A DNA stretch of 64,000 nt from MedAcidi-G1 sp000817085 (lineage in GTDB: Bacteria; Actinomycetota; Acidimicrobiia; Acidimicrobiales; MedAcidi-G1), in the NCBI GenBank assembly GCA_045568635.1, contig JBJLAO010000003.1, positions 310,001-374,000 of the forward strand, given 5' to 3'. The notes beneath the pieces were generated by a model. That model was not told where the DNA came from and did no database searches. It saw only the letters and a program-made list of their open reading frames with translations. Below, one piece after another: positions 62,204-64,000 of this stretch. Each line of letters begins with the position of its first letter. Position 1 is the stretch's first letter. Made by a program: the position numbers and the translations under genes.

Positions 62204-63214
62204 TTAAGCCAAAGCTGAACAGCAAGTATTTGTAATTAATCTTGCTACGACGTAAGGATCCATATTCGCATTTGGTCGTCGATCTTCTATATATCCTTTT
62301 TGATCTAGGTGTACTTGCCACGGAATACGAATAGAAGCACCGCGATCGGACACCCCATAGCTGAATTGGTCAAATCGTTGGGTTTCATGTTCGCCAGTTA
62401 ATCTCTCTTCAGAACCAATTCCATACCCAGCAATATGTTCAGCTGGTTTTCCTTCGGCTCCCAATGACTCACAAGCAGTGATAATTGCTTCATAATTTTC
62501 ACGCATAGCATGCGTTGAAAAATTTGTATGCGCCCCAGCTCCATTCCAATCACCCTGGATCGGTTTTGCAGCTACCGAAGCATCAACTCCAAAATCTTCA
62601 GCAATACGATAGAGAAGATAACGAGCCATCCAAATTTGATCCGCAACAGCTACTGTATCGACTGGTCCAATCTGAAATTCCCACTGTCCAAGCATGACTT
62701 CTGCATTTGTACCAGAAATAGCTAATCCAGCATCCATGCAAGCTTTGGTGTGCGCTTCAACAATATCTCGACCCGCAATTTCAATTGAGCCAACACCGCA
62801 ATAATAAGGTCCCTGTGGGGCTGGATAACCTTCAACAGGCCAACCTAAAGGCCTTCCCTCCATGAAAAAGGTGTATTCCTGCTCGATACCAAATAGAGGC
62901 TCTTGATCCTTATATTTTTCAAAAACTTCTACACAAGCGGCACGAGTATTAGTGGCATGTGGAGTCATTTCTCCATCTGGAAGTAGAACCTCACACAAAA
63001 CAAGAATGTCATCACCGCCTCTAATTGGATCAGGGCAAGAAAAAACTGGTTTAAGCACACAATCAGAATTGTCGCCTGGCGCCTGATTAGTGCTTGAGCC
63101 ATCAAAACCCCAAATCGGTAGGTCACTAGAGTCATCAACTATCTTTGTTTTAGAACGCATATACGGCAAAGGAACAGTGCCGTCGATCCAAATGTATTCA
63201 GCTCTTATTGACAT
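62204..63214 (-). CDS. glnII: glutamine synthetase type II (GSII)
   Basis: The start is the ATG at 63214 (MSIRAEYIWIDG) with GGAGAAA upstream; an ATG four codons earlier has no such site. The 336-residue enzyme matches eukaryote-like GSII: LPIWGFDGSSTNQAPGDNSD, LFGIEQEYTFF, QGPYYCGVG, QWEFQIGP and the C-terminal IRIPWQVH and RRPNANMDPYVVARLI. GSII is known in actinobacteria (Streptomyces, Frankia) and rhizobia. It is divergent from the type I enzyme gene at 63375, a paired arrangement sharing about 160 bases of control region. Confidence 0.95.
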   Translation of the reverse strand: MSIRAEYIWIDGTVPLPYMRSKTKIVDDSSDLPIWGFDGSSTNQAPGDNSDCVLKPVFSCPDPIRGGDDILVLCEVLLPDGEMTPHATNTRAACVEVFEKYKDQEPLFGIEQEYTFFMEGRPLGWPVEGYPAPQGPYYCGVGSIEIAGRDIVEAHTKACMDAGLAISGTNAEVMLGQWEFQIGPVDTVAVADQIWMARYLLYRIAEDFGVDASVAAKPIQGDWNGAGAHTNFSTHAMRENYEAIITACESLGAEGKPAEHIAGYGIGSEERLTGEHETQRFDQFSYGVSDRGASIRIPWQVHLDQKGYIEDRRPNANMDPYVVARLITNTCCSALA

Positions 63215-63309
63215 AATTTTCTCCAATTTTCAATATAAAAATTCTTACTAGATAAGTGATTACAACATTTTTACACCGCAGGAATAAGTTTCAAAGCCAT
63301 TAGTTATTT

Positions 63310-63327
63310 GTTAACAAATTATTAACG
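63310..63327. promoter_or_regulatory. possible GlnR-like box between the glutamine synthetase genes
   Basis: GTTAAC at 63310-63315, six bases, then TTAACG at 63322-63327 resembles the spaced GTnAC-type half-sites of actinobacterial GlnR operators. It lies between glnII and glnA in a 160-base A+T-rich region. Support is weak. Confidence 0.25.
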
Positions 63328-63374
63328 TAAAAAAAACAGGTTGTCCTTAGACAAATTTTAGATAATCATTGGTG

Positions 63375-64000
63375 ATGAACAAAATTCAAGAAAATCGTAA
63401 TCATGCACAATTCGACTACGTTTTTCGCACTGTAGAGGAACGTGGGGTAAGGCTAATACGCCTTTGGTTCACTGACGTTCTAGGTCGTCACAAATCAGTT
63501 GCGATATCACCTGCTGAGCTAGAAACAGTTTTTGAAGAAGGTCTTCAATTCGATGGTTCAGCAATTGATGGTTTTAGCAGAATTCAGGAAAGTGATGTAC
63601 TAGCTAGGCCTGATCCTTCTACTTTTGAATTGCTTCCATGGGTGGCCGACGATGAAGCTTCAGGAACCATGTTTTGTGACATCACAAACCTTGATGGGAC
63701 ACCCTTCGCCGGTGACCCGAGACAAGTTTTACGAAGAAATATCGATTTAGCTCGAGACGACGGATACGAAATGTTTTGTGCTCCTGAAGTTGAATTTTTC
63801 TACTTCGCTGAACAAGAAAATGGCATACAGCCAGTACCACTAGATCAAGCTTCATATTTTGACTTAACAACAATGGACGTAGCTTCGGACCTTCGAAGAC
63901 ACACACTTCATATGCTTGAAGCTCTTTCCATACCGGTTGAATATTCTTTTCATGAAGACGGCCCCAGCCAACATGAAATAGATTTGCAATACACAGATGC
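63375..64000 (+). CDS. glnA: glutamine synthetase type I (GlnA), 3' part cut by window
   Basis: The frame from the ATG at 63375 (a GTG lies one codon earlier) runs off the window after about 209 codons. The N-terminus MNKIQENRNHAQFDYVFRTV is followed by RLIRLWFTDVLGRHKSVAI, LQFDGSAIDGFSRIQESDVL and the catalytic-domain start EMFCAPEVEFFYF. These match the type I dodecameric enzyme. The Pro-Phe-Ala-Gly loop TPFAGDPRQVLRR is also present. It is divergent from glnII, and both assimilate ammonia into glutamine. Confidence 0.92.
   Translation, partial: MNKIQENRNHAQFDYVFRTVEERGVRLIRLWFTDVLGRHKSVAISPAELETVFEEGLQFDGSAIDGFSRIQESDVLARPDPSTFELLPWVADDEASGTMFCDITNLDGTPFAGDPRQVLRRNIDLARDDGYEMFCAPEVEFFYFAEQENGIQPVPLDQASYFDLTTMDVASDLRRHTLHMLEALSIPVEYSFHEDGPSQHEIDLQYTD

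Overview
This window looks like a streamlined, A+T-rich actinobacterial chromosome segment. Lineage markers are two WhiB proteins, a UPF0182 membrane protein beside a PDZ-Lon protease and a TIGR03624/DUF2342-type zincin, an actinobacterial-type TopA with C-terminal repeats, topA/MFS/tmk/holB and sucCD/purN/purH gene orders, an AAA+/VWA pair, and glutamine synthetases of both type I and type II. The low G+C (roughly 40% by eye), very short intergenic gaps, convergent genes whose stops touch or overlap, and an SdhCAB-type succinate dehydrogenase suggest a planktonic, perhaps marine, Acidimicrobiia-like organism. That placement is inference. No insertion sequence, prophage, integrase or CRISPR array was seen, and no gene-free stretch exceeds 300 bases.

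Layout. 1-8 kb: UPF0182, PDZ-Lon protease, a small membrane gene with an apparent ATT start, a HEAT-repeat protein, MreB, MoaE, a zincin and an MFS carrier. 8-18 kb: a phosphate block on the minus strand, transcribed pstS, pstC, pstA, pstB, phoU, response regulator, histidine kinase, second response regulator, surE. Its pstS is an in-frame triplication of identical 310-codon units. 18-25 kb: two WhiB proteins, TatA, and a VWA protein and a MoxR-like AAA+ ATPase separated by an APH-type kinase and a MaoC hydratase. 25-31 kb: sdhCAB, a thioesterase and a DUF368 lipid-carrier translocase. 31-34 kb: an unusual three-gene operon (free-standing phosphohistidine swivel domain, unknown protein, CrtC/AttH-like protein) opposite SCP2 and MOSC genes.

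34-45 kb: central metabolism on the minus strand (mdh, a heterodimeric ABC exporter, icd, folD, purH, purN, sucD, sucC). 45-48 kb: a plus-strand operon of a membrane protein, an AlaX-type editing protein and a PEP-utilising enzyme that lacks its ATP-binding half. 48-56 kb: holB, tmk, MFS, topA, a frameshifted nhaA and an RsbW/STAS partner-switch pair. TopA carries an internal segment that reads like the 2B subdomain of UvrD/PcrA helicases. 56-64 kb: a HAD phosphatase, a selenocysteine tRNA, a sigma-70 factor, nadE, a Met-Pro repeat membrane protein, a nitrilase, and divergent type II and type I glutamine synthetases (the latter cut by the window end).

The genes fit together as phosphate acquisition and sensing, an almost contiguous TCA/one-carbon/purine block, replication maintenance, and nitrogen assimilation. 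The most unusual points are the triple PstS, the TopA-UvrD-2B chimera, the swivel-domain operon and the Met-Pro repeat protein.
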